From CAZPLZ01 sp964587525 (GTDB lineage: Bacteria; Oederibacteriota; CAKKQC01), in NCBI GenBank assembly GCA_964587525.1, contig CAZPLZ010000033.1, positions 1-21,846 of the forward strand: a stretch of DNA of 21,846 nucleotides, written 5' to 3'. Positions 15,490 to 21,846 of this stretch are shown here, in pieces; within the stretch, counting starts at the first letter, position 1, and the number at the start of each line of letters is the position of its first letter. Position numbers and translations under genes: made by a program. The notes under the pieces were generated by a model, which saw only the letters and a list, made by a program, of their open reading frames with translations, did not search any database and was not told the origin of the DNA.

Positions 15490-17091
15490 TCAGTCTTGTT
15501 GCCGGTCAGTCATGCGGAAGAGTTGGGCCTTTAGATCTACTTTCACGTTCTCGTAGACGGTATCGCTGGACACGTTGGTCCATTCGTACGGGTCGACGTC
15601 GTGGTCGTACAACTCCTCGCTACCGTTGTTGTACAGAATGTACCTCCACTTCTTTGTCCGGACAGACCAATGCTGTCTGGCGGGATCCTTGTTTGTGCCT
15701 TGACCTGCAAAGACCATCGTCAAGGCGGCGCTGGGTCCGTTCCACGTCTCGGCCGTTGGATCATTGAGGAACGGACGGAGGCTGTAGCCATCGAGGCTGG
15801 CGCCTTGAGAGTTTTTCTTCGTGTCACCGTTGAGTCCGCAAAGGTCAACGAGTGTCGGGTAGAGATCGATCAGGGAGACCGGATGCTCAGCGATACCGCC
15901 AGGACTTGTTATGCCTGGTGCTCGAATAACCAGCGGAATACGAGCGCTTTCTTCCCAGAGCGAGTTCTTGAAGAGATAATCCTTCTCGCCCATGTTCCAG
16001 CCGTGGTCGCTCGTCACCACAATGATCGTGTTGTCCCTGATTGAACTCTTGTCCACAGCTTCGATCACCTGGCCGACGCAATCATCAACAGCGGCCACAC
16101 TGGCCAGGTAGGCTTGGGTGAACGCTTTGAGTCCAGATTCAAGATCCGGATACGATTGCTTGAGCAGGCGGAAATACTTCAACCCTTTTTGCCCCTTGTC
16201 AAAGACGTCCGCATAATGGCAATCTTCGGCATCGTTTTCTTTGATAACGGGCATCTGAACGGAGTCCAGCGGGAACATGTCGAAGTAGCGCTTCGGGACG
16301 TGAAGCGGAGTGTGAGGACGAATGAACCCGACGCACAGGAAAAAGGGCTTGCCGTCCGTTTGCTCGGCGAACTCCTTGATCTTGTTCGCCGCCCACAACG
16401 CATTGCGTTCATCGGGGGTAGGGTCGCGGTCGTTCTCGTCGATGTATCTGAACCGCTTAACCTCGCCCCACTTGCCGTAAACCCAGCCCTTGTTGCCCTC
16501 CTGGTTCGGCCCGTACGGCAGATCCGATAGCGGGGCATAGGAACCATCAACCATTCCGATACTGCGGAATGGCTGGGGGACGGACGGGTGGGCCACGTGG
16601 CGCTCGCCATCGTAGACGAAGGGTCCGTAGTCAGGCGGATGTTTAAATTCATCCCATTCGGAACGCCGAAGGTGATGCATCAGCTTGCCGGACCCGGCAA
16701 CGTGATAGCCGTTATCGCGAAAATGCTCCATGATGGTTTTTGAATTCTTCAGCACGGGGTTGTGGTACCACTTGTCAAAAAACAGGTTTTTCGAGGTGTG
16801 CGGGTAGATTCCGGTGAGGAAGCTGGACCTCGACGGCGCGCAGATGGGATTGTTGCTGTACGCTCGCCTGAAGGACACTCCGGACCGGGCCAGCCGTTCG
16901 ATGTGGGGTGTCCTGGCCTGAGGATGCCCGCCCATGCCTGTGACGTAGTCGTTGAGATCATCACACACGATCAACACCACATTTGGTTTCAGCCCCTGAG
17001 CGAAGACCGGCATGCTACATCCGGGGAGCAGAATAAAACTTGCGACAGCCACTCCCCCCAAGATCTTTGAGAAATCACGTCGACTTATCAC
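15490..17091 (-). CDS. Sulfatase, iduronate-2-sulfatase-like, Tat-exported probable lipoprotein
   Basis: A 533-residue S1 sulfatase. The N-terminus SRRDFSKIL is a twin-arginine motif, followed by a hydrophobic stretch ending in the lipobox LLPGC (Cys25), so folded export and lipid anchoring are likely. Metal ligands are Asp44 and Asp45 in VCDDLND. The formylglycine motif CAPSR has its Cys at 84, GSGKLMHH is the Lys/His strand, and VTSDHGWNMGEKDYLFKNSLWEES is the iduronate-2-sulfatase-type C-terminal metal site (split here as one continuous segment near residue 360). It removes sulfate from a sulfated glycan outside the cell membrane. The start is GTG at 17091, which places the Tat signal at residue 3. 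It is transcribed alone, with a terminator after it and a divergent gene before it. Confidence 0.9.
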   Translation of the reverse strand: MISRRDFSKILGGVAVASFILLPGCSMPVFAQGLKPNVVLIVCDDLNDYVTGMGGHPQARTPHIERLARSGVSFRRAYSNNPICAPSRSSFLTGIYPHTSKNLFFDKWYHNPVLKNSKTIMEHFRDNGYHVAGSGKLMHHLRRSEWDEFKHPPDYGPFVYDGERHVAHPSVPQPFRSIGMVDGSYAPLSDLPYGPNQEGNKGWVYGKWGEVKRFRYIDENDRDPTPDERNALWAANKIKEFAEQTDGKPFFLCVGFIRPHTPLHVPKRYFDMFPLDSVQMPVIKENDAEDCHYADVFDKGQKGLKYFRLLKQSYPDLESGLKAFTQAYLASVAAVDDCVGQVIEAVDKSSIRDNTIIVVTSDHGWNMGEKDYLFKNSLWEESARIPLVIRAPGITSPGGIAEHPVSLIDLYPTLVDLCGLNGDTKKNSQGASLDGYSLRPFLNDPTAETWNGPSAALTMVFAGQGTNKDPARQHWSVRTKKWRYILYNNGSEELYDHDVDPYEWTNVSSDTVYENVKVDLKAQLFRMTDRQQD

Positions 17092-17099
17092 GTTAAGCG

Positions 17100-17129
17100 A
17101 TTATGACCTCACCAGGACTGCTTTCACAA
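17100..17129 (-). promoter_or_regulatory. Candidate promoter of the second sulfatase gene
   Basis: TTGTGA (17129-17124) and CATAAT (17105-17100) are 18 bases apart on the minus strand. The predicted start point is within two or three bases of the GTG start at 17091, again suggesting a leaderless or nearly leaderless mRNA. Confidence 0.35.
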
Positions 17130-17220
17130 GATCTGGATCTCCTTCCGCTTGGTATATTAAGGACGTCGTGGGTTGCGACCGGCGCCAGTGTGGGAGATTC
17201 GAGGGAGGGCCGGGTTGAGC

Positions 17221-18072
17221 ATGGACATTCCAATCATCGACGCGCACCTGCACATCTGGGATCCCCGCCGCCTCTCATATCCCTGGCTGGCTGACGTCCC
17301 GAAGATCAACAAGCCGCACCTTCCTGAGGATTACCGGGCGGCTACGACCGGACTGAACATCGAGAAGATGGTTTTTCTCCAATGCGAGGCGGCACTCTCG
17401 CAATTCAAAGACGAGGTGTCCTGGGTGACCCAGCAAGCGAGCGAGGATGCCCGCATCCGCGGCATCGTAGCCTGGGCTCCGTTGGAGCAGGGGGAAGGTG
17501 CGCGCGGGGATCTGGAAGATTTAGCGAAGAACACACTGGTTCGGGGCGTGCGCAGGATCATCCAGTTCGAGAAAGACGACCGCTTTTGCCTTCGGCCGGA
17601 TTTCGTTCGCGGGGTGCAGCTTCTCGAGGAGTTTGATTTCAGCTTCGACTTGTGCCTGAAAGGGGATGACCAGTTTAAGAATGTCCTTGAGCTCGTTCGG
17701 CAGTGTCCCAGGGTGCGGTTCATCCTTGACCACATCGGCAAGCCTTTTATCAGGGAGGGGGTGATGGAACCCTGGAAGGCTCATCTCAAGGCCATCTCGG
17801 AGATGCCCAACGCCTGGTGCAAGATCTCAGGCCTGGTCAATGAGGCCGACCTGGAACGCTGGACGGCGGATGAGCTCAAGCCGTATCTCGATCACGTTCT
17901 GGCGTGCTTCGGGTTCGATCGGGTTGTCTTCGGGGGGGACTGGCCGGTCTGCACGCTCGCCACCACGTATCATCGCTGGGTGGAAACGCTCCGGAAGGCC
18001 GTCCATGCCGCGTCGGATGCGGAGCGATACAAGCTCTTCTACGCCAACGCCGCCGCTTTTTACCGCGTCTAG
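17221..18072 (+). CDS. Amidohydrolase 2 family protein (COG3618), probable sugar-acid lactonase
   Basis: A 283-residue metal-dependent hydrolase. His9 and His11 in DAHLHIWD, His171 in LDHIGKP and Asp240 in FGGDWP match the metal and catalytic positions of the COG3618 branch of Amidohydro_2, which includes L-fuconolactonase, L-rhamnono-lactonase and 2-pyrone-4,6-dicarboxylate hydrolase. A lactonase acting on an aldonolactone is the best fit, given the SDRs and rhamnosidase in the same window, but the substrate is not shown. It is cytoplasmic, with no signal peptide. ATG 17221 is preferred because the metal motif starts at residue 7; the frame is open upstream to 17173, and a weak GAGGG lies 13-18 bases before the ATG. 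It is divergent from the sulfatase gene, with a TATATT at 17153-17158 as a possible -10 box. Confidence 0.85.
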   Translation: MDIPIIDAHLHIWDPRRLSYPWLADVPKINKPHLPEDYRAATTGLNIEKMVFLQCEAALSQFKDEVSWVTQQASEDARIRGIVAWAPLEQGEGARGDLEDLAKNTLVRGVRRIIQFEKDDRFCLRPDFVRGVQLLEEFDFSFDLCLKGDDQFKNVLELVRQCPRVRFILDHIGKPFIREGVMEPWKAHLKAISEMPNAWCKISGLVNEADLERWTADELKPYLDHVLACFGFDRVVFGGDWPVCTLATTYHRWVETLRKAVHAASDAERYKLFYANAAAFYRV

Positions 18073-18201
18073 CGGGAGCGCGCTATGAGGCACATCTTTC
18101 CCCGCTCACTCAATGTCTGGATCATGGGACGAATGATGAAGGGATTCGTGACCGCCTGAATGCCTGTGGGCACGATCTGTCGACTACAGGTCGTCATATA
18201 G

Positions 18202-18232
18202 AAAAACGGCCGCCGGAGCACTCTCCGACGGC
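18202..18232 (-). terminator. Rho-independent terminator downstream of the second hicBA pair
   Basis: GCCGTCGGAG and CTCCGGCGGC on the minus strand form a 10-base stem with one mismatch and a four-base loop (18232-18209). Two bases later comes TTTTT (18206-18202). It lies about 120 bases after the hicA stop and could also act as a convergent terminator for the amidohydrolase gene. Confidence 0.65.
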
Positions 18233-18245
18233 TTCCGAATGACGC

Positions 18246-18284
18246 GGGTGCCCTTCGTGGACTCACTTCGAACTCTGTGCCTGA
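18246..18284 (+). repeat. Nearly full copy of the dispersed intergenic repeat
   Basis: It starts GGGTGCCCTTCGTGGACT, then CACTTCGAACTCT and GTGCCTGA. It differs from the 18940-18982 copy at a few positions and carries an extra A before the final ACACACC. It is on the downstream side of the second hicBA pair. Confidence 0.7.
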
Positions 18285-18352
18285 ACACACCGGGCGAGCT
18301 GCTGCCGATCTGTCGGACACTCGGAGTCAGTCCCTCAACCAGAACTTGAGCT

Positions 18353-18550
18353 TCACCTCTGTCGTTTCGGATCGGGAACCGCCAGCTTCTTGCAGATCTT
18401 TCTCGCAAGGCGGTCCGCGATCTCACGGTGCCGTGGGATCGCCTCAACCGCGCCGGTCCCTGCCTTCATCCAGAGTGAATGTTGTTTTCCTTCGCGCTTG
18501 AGGATGCAGCCGTAGTAGCGGAGGTGCGCCAGCAGGCTGCTCCGCTTCAT
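18353..18550 (-). CDS. hicA: HicA-family toxin, second pair
   Basis: A 65-residue HicA/YcfA protein. MKRSSLLAHLRYYGC is the first helix and strand, His24 in EGKQHSLWM the catalytic His, and AIPRHREIADRLARKICKKL the C-terminal helix. It is an mRNA interferase by family. ATG 18550 directly follows the antitoxin stop TGA (18553-18551) with no gap, so translation is coupled. It is more basic than the first HicA and clearly another sub-family. Confidence 0.85.
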   Translation of the reverse strand: MKRSSLLAHLRYYGCILKREGKQHSLWMKAGTGAVEAIPRHREIADRLARKICKKLAVPDPKRQR

Positions 18551-18817
18551 TCAGCGCTTGACGAGGACGACTTCCTTCTCGACCGAGCGAGGAACTCCCC
18601 GGAGCCCGTCCCGACGACGATCCTCTAGGATCAGCGCGATGGCTTCGGAAAGGCTCTTGAGGCAAGCCGCTCTGGTCTTTCCCTGTCCGTTGGCGCCAGG
18701 CACCTCCGGGCAGTAGGCAACAAACCATTTCCCATCGCGCTCGATGACCGCAGTGAATTCGTTGCGCACCGTCACCTTGATCTTACAACATCTTGCGACG
18801 GTGACGTCTGCAGGCAC
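18551..18817 (-). CDS. hicB: HicB-family antitoxin, second pair
   Basis: The HicB domain begins at NEFTAVIERDGKWFVAY, then CPEVPGANGQGKT, a Cys-containing helix, and an ILEDRRRDGLRGVP segment typical of this antitoxin branch. No separate DNA-binding domain is seen. The start is unsure: GTG at 18817 opens the frame, but homology begins about 18 residues later, so GTG at 18775 or 18769 is likely the true start; that would give a protein of about 72-74 residues. It would bind and silence the HicA encoded immediately downstream. The pair lies between the repeat copies at 18246 and 18940. Confidence 0.8.
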   Translation of the reverse strand: MPADVTVARCCKIKVTVRNEFTAVIERDGKWFVAYCPEVPGANGQGKTRAACLKSLSEAIALILEDRRRDGLRGVPRSVEKEVVLVKR

Positions 18818-19015
18818 CGCCGCTCGCCCTGCCGAACGGGCCAGCGCCCTTCTTGAACTACTCTCGCATTTCCGGTCCGGTCACGGGAGCACGGCGATCG
18901 TGGCTCCGACGGCCGCAGAGGGACAAGTCCCATCAGGCTGGGTACCCTTCGTGGACTATTTTCGAACTCTATGCCTGACACCCAATCGAGTGACGCCAAA
19001 GGATCCCTCGTGGGT
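18818..19015. other. Intergenic gap with palindromes and repeat copy
   Basis: No gene was seen here. It contains the perfect palindrome GGGACAAGTCCC (18920-18931), about 100 bases upstream of hicB, and the full repeat copy at 18940-18982, which begins with the palindrome GGGTACCC. Confidence 0.45.
18940..18982 (+). repeat. Fullest copy of the dispersed intergenic repeat
   Basis: It is a 43-base element reading GGGTACCCTTCGTGGAC, then TATTTTCGAACTCTATG, then CCTGACACC. It is the reference for the other copies. It carries two embedded palindromes, GGGTACCC and TTCGAA. It lies between the second hicB gene and the AXE1 remnant. Confidence 0.75.
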
Positions 19016-19481
19016 CTAGTCTCTCGGTACCAGCATCTCTCTCAACCACATTTCCCTAGCTTCACCACGGGACCACTCATCGTCGGCATGGCGCCCGTAT
19101 GGGTAATAGTAGATCTTCTTGGGCGACTGGATTCGGTTACAGGCCACTTGAATTAGGGCGGGAGAGTACACCTCATCCAGCAAACCCATGGAGACATGTG
19201 CCGGACAACGGATTCGGTCCATGAGATTCATGACGTCGGCGTAACTCAAGATACTCAACACTTTGTCGCGGGACAGGTTCCGCCACCCGTTCCGAAATCT
19301 TGAGGAAGCTCCCGACCAATGACAGAGAAAAGGTGCATCGGAAGCGCAGGCCACAATCCTCGAGTCAAGCGCGGCCGTCGCAAGGCTCAAGCCACCTCCC
19401 TGACTCATGCCTTCAACGCCAATACGCTCCGGATTCACCTCTGGCCGCGAACACAGGAAGTCCACCGCACGCAAGCAATCC
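19016..19481 (-). pseudogene. AXE1/CE7 acetyl esterase, C-terminal remnant
   Basis: This codes for about 150 residues matching the end of the full AXE1 protein at 12320-14083. DCLRAVDFLCSRPEV aligns to DCIRAVDFLCTRPEV, GMSQGGGLSLATAALDSRIV keeps the nucleophile Ser, GLLDEVYSP the Asp, and YYYPYGRH the His. About 420 N-terminal residues are gone, including the signal peptide, the jelly roll and the RGQG strand. A stretch after LCHW is about ten residues shorter than in the full protein, suggesting internal decay. Upstream homology stops abruptly at the methyltransferase junction (19470-19481). The two copies are clearly diverged, so the parent was an older paralogue and not a copy of the intact gene. 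Confidence 0.8.
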
Positions 19482-19820
19482 TGCGTTCCATCCACTGCCA
19501 GCTCCAATTTCTAAGATCCTTTGGCCGTTCTGAACATTCAGTGCCTCAAGCATTGCAGTAACAACGAGTGGAGACGATACGGCAGTGTGAAAAGGAGGCT
19601 CAAATCTCCGAACGCACCCTTTCTTAATATCGTAAATTCTTTTCAATTGATCTTCTGTAGGATTGTGTCGATCAACAATGATGGGATCGCCCTTTTCGGA
19701 CTGATAGTATTGGTCAACAAATAAATGGCGAGGGACATTCAGCAGAGCATTCTTTACCCATTCCTCTTTTAGGGCACCTGATTCAACCAACTGCGTCACA
19801 AAGGACTGAAGGATACTCAT
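19470..19820 (-). pseudogene. Protein-L-isoaspartate O-methyltransferase-like gene, 5' fragment
   Basis: The first about 117 residues resemble PCMT-type SAM-dependent methyltransferases: LKEEWVKNALLNVPRHLFV at 17-35, SSPLVVTAMLEAL at 82-94 and motif I, LEIGAGSGWNAGLLA, at 103-117. The rest of the roughly 200-residue family fold is missing, replaced by AXE1 DNA read out of frame until a stop at 19413. The ATG at 19820 follows AAGGAG with good spacing, so the start is genuine. The 19500-19860 region is visibly AT-richer than the rest, suggesting transfer or a different source. The RiPP-associated PCMT-like branch is an alternative assignment. The fragment cannot be a functional methyltransferase. 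Confidence 0.75.
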
Positions 19821-19881
19821 ATCGTTATCTCCTTGGAAACTACTTCTATTCCACTAATTTCTCAACATACAAGGTTCCTGT

Positions 19882-19908
19882 CCCACACGACGCGATCGGG
19901 GCGGACGG
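19882..19908 (+). repeat. Direct repeat, first copy
   Basis: CCCACACGACGCG followed by ATCGGGGCGGACGG. It matches 20016-20043 except for two substitutions and one inserted base. The spacing between starts is 134 bases. Confidence 0.6.
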
Positions 19909-20015
19909 AGGGCACAAACAACAGGTCAGACGAGAGTGTTAATTTCTAGAAGTTAAGCGGGTACAAACAAGAGAAACGCTGAAGGAGTCAGGTGCGGGGG
20001 ATTCAAGATCCTCTG

Positions 20016-20043
20016 CCCACCACGATGCAATCGGGGCGGACGG
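20016..20043 (+). repeat. Direct repeat, second copy
   Basis: CCCACCACGATGCA followed by ATCGGGGCGGACGG. It is the partner of 19882-19908, in the same orientation. Confidence 0.6.
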
Positions 20044-20120
20044 GCTATCTCTGAGGATTAGGACTCACAATATCTGGCCCAAACTTCCTACGTCACTGCA
20101 GGGCATTCTCTCCAACGACG

Positions 20121-21846
20121 CTATTGAGTTGAATAGACCGTCCTCAGCGCCTTGCGGTTACCGTTGATGATAGCGGGAATGATCTCCTCGTAGGGGTGCC
20201 GTCGATCTTGAGCAGTCCCTGTTTCAGCATGTCCGGGTCCCAGGGGACAGCGACGCTCCAGTACTGGCACTTGTTGTAGCCGATCATATGGGGGTGAGAC
20301 AGGGCTGAAGTCACCCAGCTTATATATGCATCGCTATAGGCTTTCGGCGACGGCTGGTCTCTCTGCTCTGTCCTCGGGAACTCCTTCGTCTTCAAAGCTA
20401 TGCCATGGTCGGCCATGTATATGGGCTTGCCGTACTTTTCATAAATCTTGTCGAAGTACTCCTTGTCGAATCTCTTTATCCATGGATGTATGGCAATGGC
20501 GTCAATATAAGCCAGGGCTTCGCGCACCACGTGTTCCGGCATGTCCACGTCGCCGTAGCGGTCACCGAAGATGAGATGGTTCTTGTCGTAGGCGCGGATG
20601 AATTCGTGGGTCTTTGAATACAGCTGCCTGGCGATGAGCGCGAGGAACATCGTCTCTTCTTCCTTGGGGTTCTCTTGCTTCCATTCAACCCACATCTTTC
20701 CCCCGGGGGATTTCTTGGGCAGTCCCTTGTAGAAAGAGATCCAGTCCTGCCCGTTCAGGGGGTCATCATCGGTCGATTCACGCTTCCGTTCCCACAAGGG
20801 ATAGGGCGTCCAGAAATAGCCTACCAGCCAGGGGCTGTCCGCTCCGTGTTGTATCCTTGCACGGATGTGCTCCTTCAAGCGCGCGAGATAGCCGGGGTCG
20901 AACACATCCTCGTAAGCGAAGCGTTCCCGCGGCATCCAGTGGGCGATGTTGATGATGCCGTCTATGGCCCTGGTGTGAGGTATGGAGTCCAGCAGCGGCG
21001 CGGGAGTGTGATAGCCCCCGGAGTTGTACCCCCACTCCCTCAGGTTCTTGAGCACCTTGTCGTAGTGCAGCTTGGGGTCATCCCCCTTAGGAATGCTGGG
21101 CGCCACGGCCTCATAGTGGTTTATCCCCAGCGCGCGGAAGGAGTTCCCTTCAGGCGTTATCAGGTAGTCGCGTCCGTCAATGACCTCGAGATGGAAGAAC
21201 CCCGTCTTCTTTCCCTTGATGGCCCTGTTACCACCATAAACGTCAAAGTCCATTTCCAGCGGCGGCTCAGTGACGGCCAGCGGCTCCTCGTTAGCTGTAG
21301 CCTCTGAAGAATCCCCAACTGATATGTTTATCCAGGCCTTGTCCAGGAGCTTCCAGTCGGCCGCGTGCACAGCGACATAGAGCGTCCAGTCCCCGACAGG
21401 CGGGTCGTCCCAGGTGACGCAGAAGGGGGCGGAAGCGTCATGGCCGATAAGCTTCCACTTCTCGTCCATGTAGTAGAAGGCTAGATGGGCGCCGCCCATC
21501 TTCTCCAGGTTCGCTGTCGCTGAGATCTCGATGCTTGAACCTGCCGGGAAATCATCCCCCTCCGCCGGCGCGGTAATGCGGAAAGCGTCGGGATCAGGCC
21601 CGATATTCTCCGGCTCTGTCCCTGAATAGGCGTATTCCAGGGCCTTGATATTGGCCGCTTTAACTCCCATGACGGTCGGATAAGGTTTCCCGTTCTGCTG
21701 CAGCAGTCCCTGCTTGAGCATACCCGGAGCTAGCTCATCCTGGTACTGGCACTTGTTGTATCCGATCATGTATGGGCGGGAAAGAGCAGCTGTCACATAC
21801 TCTTCGTAATATGCAGCATAGGATTCAGGGTCCTTGGCAGCCTGCC
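20121..21846 (-). CDS. Glycosidase with duplicated agarase-like domain, 5' partial, frameshifted near the end
   Basis: The frame is open to the window edge, so the N-terminus is missing. The visible part starts with the last 60 or so residues of one domain copy (SRPYMIGYNKCQY, then MLKQGLLQQNGKPY). A Big_7-like Ig domain follows (FRITAPAEGDDFPAGSSIEI and on), then a linker, then a second, complete TIM-barrel copy ending SHPHMIGYNKCQY and MLKQGLLKIDGTP. The barrel resembles agarase-like clan GH-A proteins (LITPEGNSFRALGINHYE, GYFWTPYPLW, IYMADHGIALK). The usual Asn-Glu acid/base and Glu nucleophile are not evident at the expected strands. As sequenced, the frame ends at 20144 with an unrelated tail. 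A one-base insertion in the G run at 20193-20196 would restore PYEEIIPAIINGNRKAL and end at TAG 20121, matching the first copy. The polysaccharide target is unknown. Confidence 0.7.

Larger units (their letters stand above)
18073..18352. other. Convergent intergenic gap with terminator and repeat
   Basis: The gap separates the convergent ends of the amidohydrolase and hicA genes. It holds a terminator hairpin at 18202-18232 and a nearly full copy of the dispersed repeat at 18246-18284. No gene was seen here. Confidence 0.5.
19821..20120. other. 300-base gap with a direct repeat pair
   Basis: No coding sequence is supported. The gap holds the two direct repeats at 19882-19908 and 20016-20043. 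The 5' leader of the methyltransferase fragment has a good ribosome binding site. No terminator hairpin with a T-run was seen after the glycosidase gene. Confidence 0.45.

Noticed and set aside
18246..18284. Repeat read as the 3' end of a tRNA on the minus strand
   Set aside because: It contains GTTCGA, like a T loop, and a GGGCACC end, but the loop is too long, the stem does not pair, and there are no D or anticodon arms upstream.
19016..19507. The AXE1 fragment as a functional stand-alone esterase starting at TTG 19507
   Set aside because: It lacks more than half of the catalytic domain's N-terminal strands, including RGQG and the oxyanion-side residues, and its start lies inside the methyltransferase fragment.
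14958..19820. Insertion sequence or integrase behind the plastic region
   Set aside because: No transposase, integrase or terminal inverted repeats could be recognised; only small repeats and remnants are seen.
7985..20043. CRISPR array
   Set aside because: The repeats are few, far apart, irregularly spaced and diverged, with no cas genes.

Overview
The window looks like a piece of a heterotrophic, polysaccharide-degrading bacterial genome of the PVC type (Planctomycetota, Verrucomicrobiota or Lentisphaerota-like; the phylum is inferred, not proven). The reasons are a high-GC backbone, many S1 sulfatases, a GH106-type alpha-L-rhamnosidase, a CE15 esterase fused to a glycosidase, a large DUF6785-type membrane protein, and no SusC/SusD pair as Bacteroidota would have. 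No rRNA, tRNA, CRISPR array, transposase or phage gene was recognised.

Layout. 1-2069 (+): the 3' end of a xylose-isomerase-like TIM-barrel gene, then two short-chain dehydrogenases, packed as an operon. 2098-14083 (-): five same-strand genes that read as one carbohydrate-degradation locus. In transcription order they are a CE7/AXE1 acetyl esterase, a CE15 esterase-glycosidase fusion, a sulfatase, a GH106 rhamnosidase and a polytopic membrane protein. 14106-14810 (+): a divergent, uncharacterised protein with three CxxC pairs. 14958-15376 (-): a HicB-HicA toxin-antitoxin pair. 15490-17091 (-): a second sulfatase, Tat-exported and probably a lipoprotein. 17221-18072 (+): a COG3618 lactonase-like amidohydrolase. 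18353-18817 (-): a second, unrelated HicB-HicA pair. 19016-19820 (-): a scar in which the start of a PCMT-like methyltransferase gene is joined out of frame to the end of an AXE1 gene. 20121-21846 (-): the 3' part of a glycosidase gene with an internally duplicated domain and a probable frameshift near its end.

Working together, the minus-strand locus would remove acetyl, glucuronoyl-ester, sulfate and rhamnosyl groups from a complex plant or algal polysaccharide. The membrane protein may import the products. The isomerase-like protein, the two SDRs and the lactonase could oxidise the released sugars, for example rhamnose; this link is inference. The 14.8-20.1 kb part is the most plastic: two toxin-antitoxin cassettes, each bracketed by members of one dispersed repeat, two terminators fused to that repeat, an AXE1 remnant, an AT-rich methyltransferase fragment and a direct repeat pair. 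The breakpoint near 19470-19481 could be a real deletion or a misassembly, so everything beyond it should be treated as possibly from another locus.
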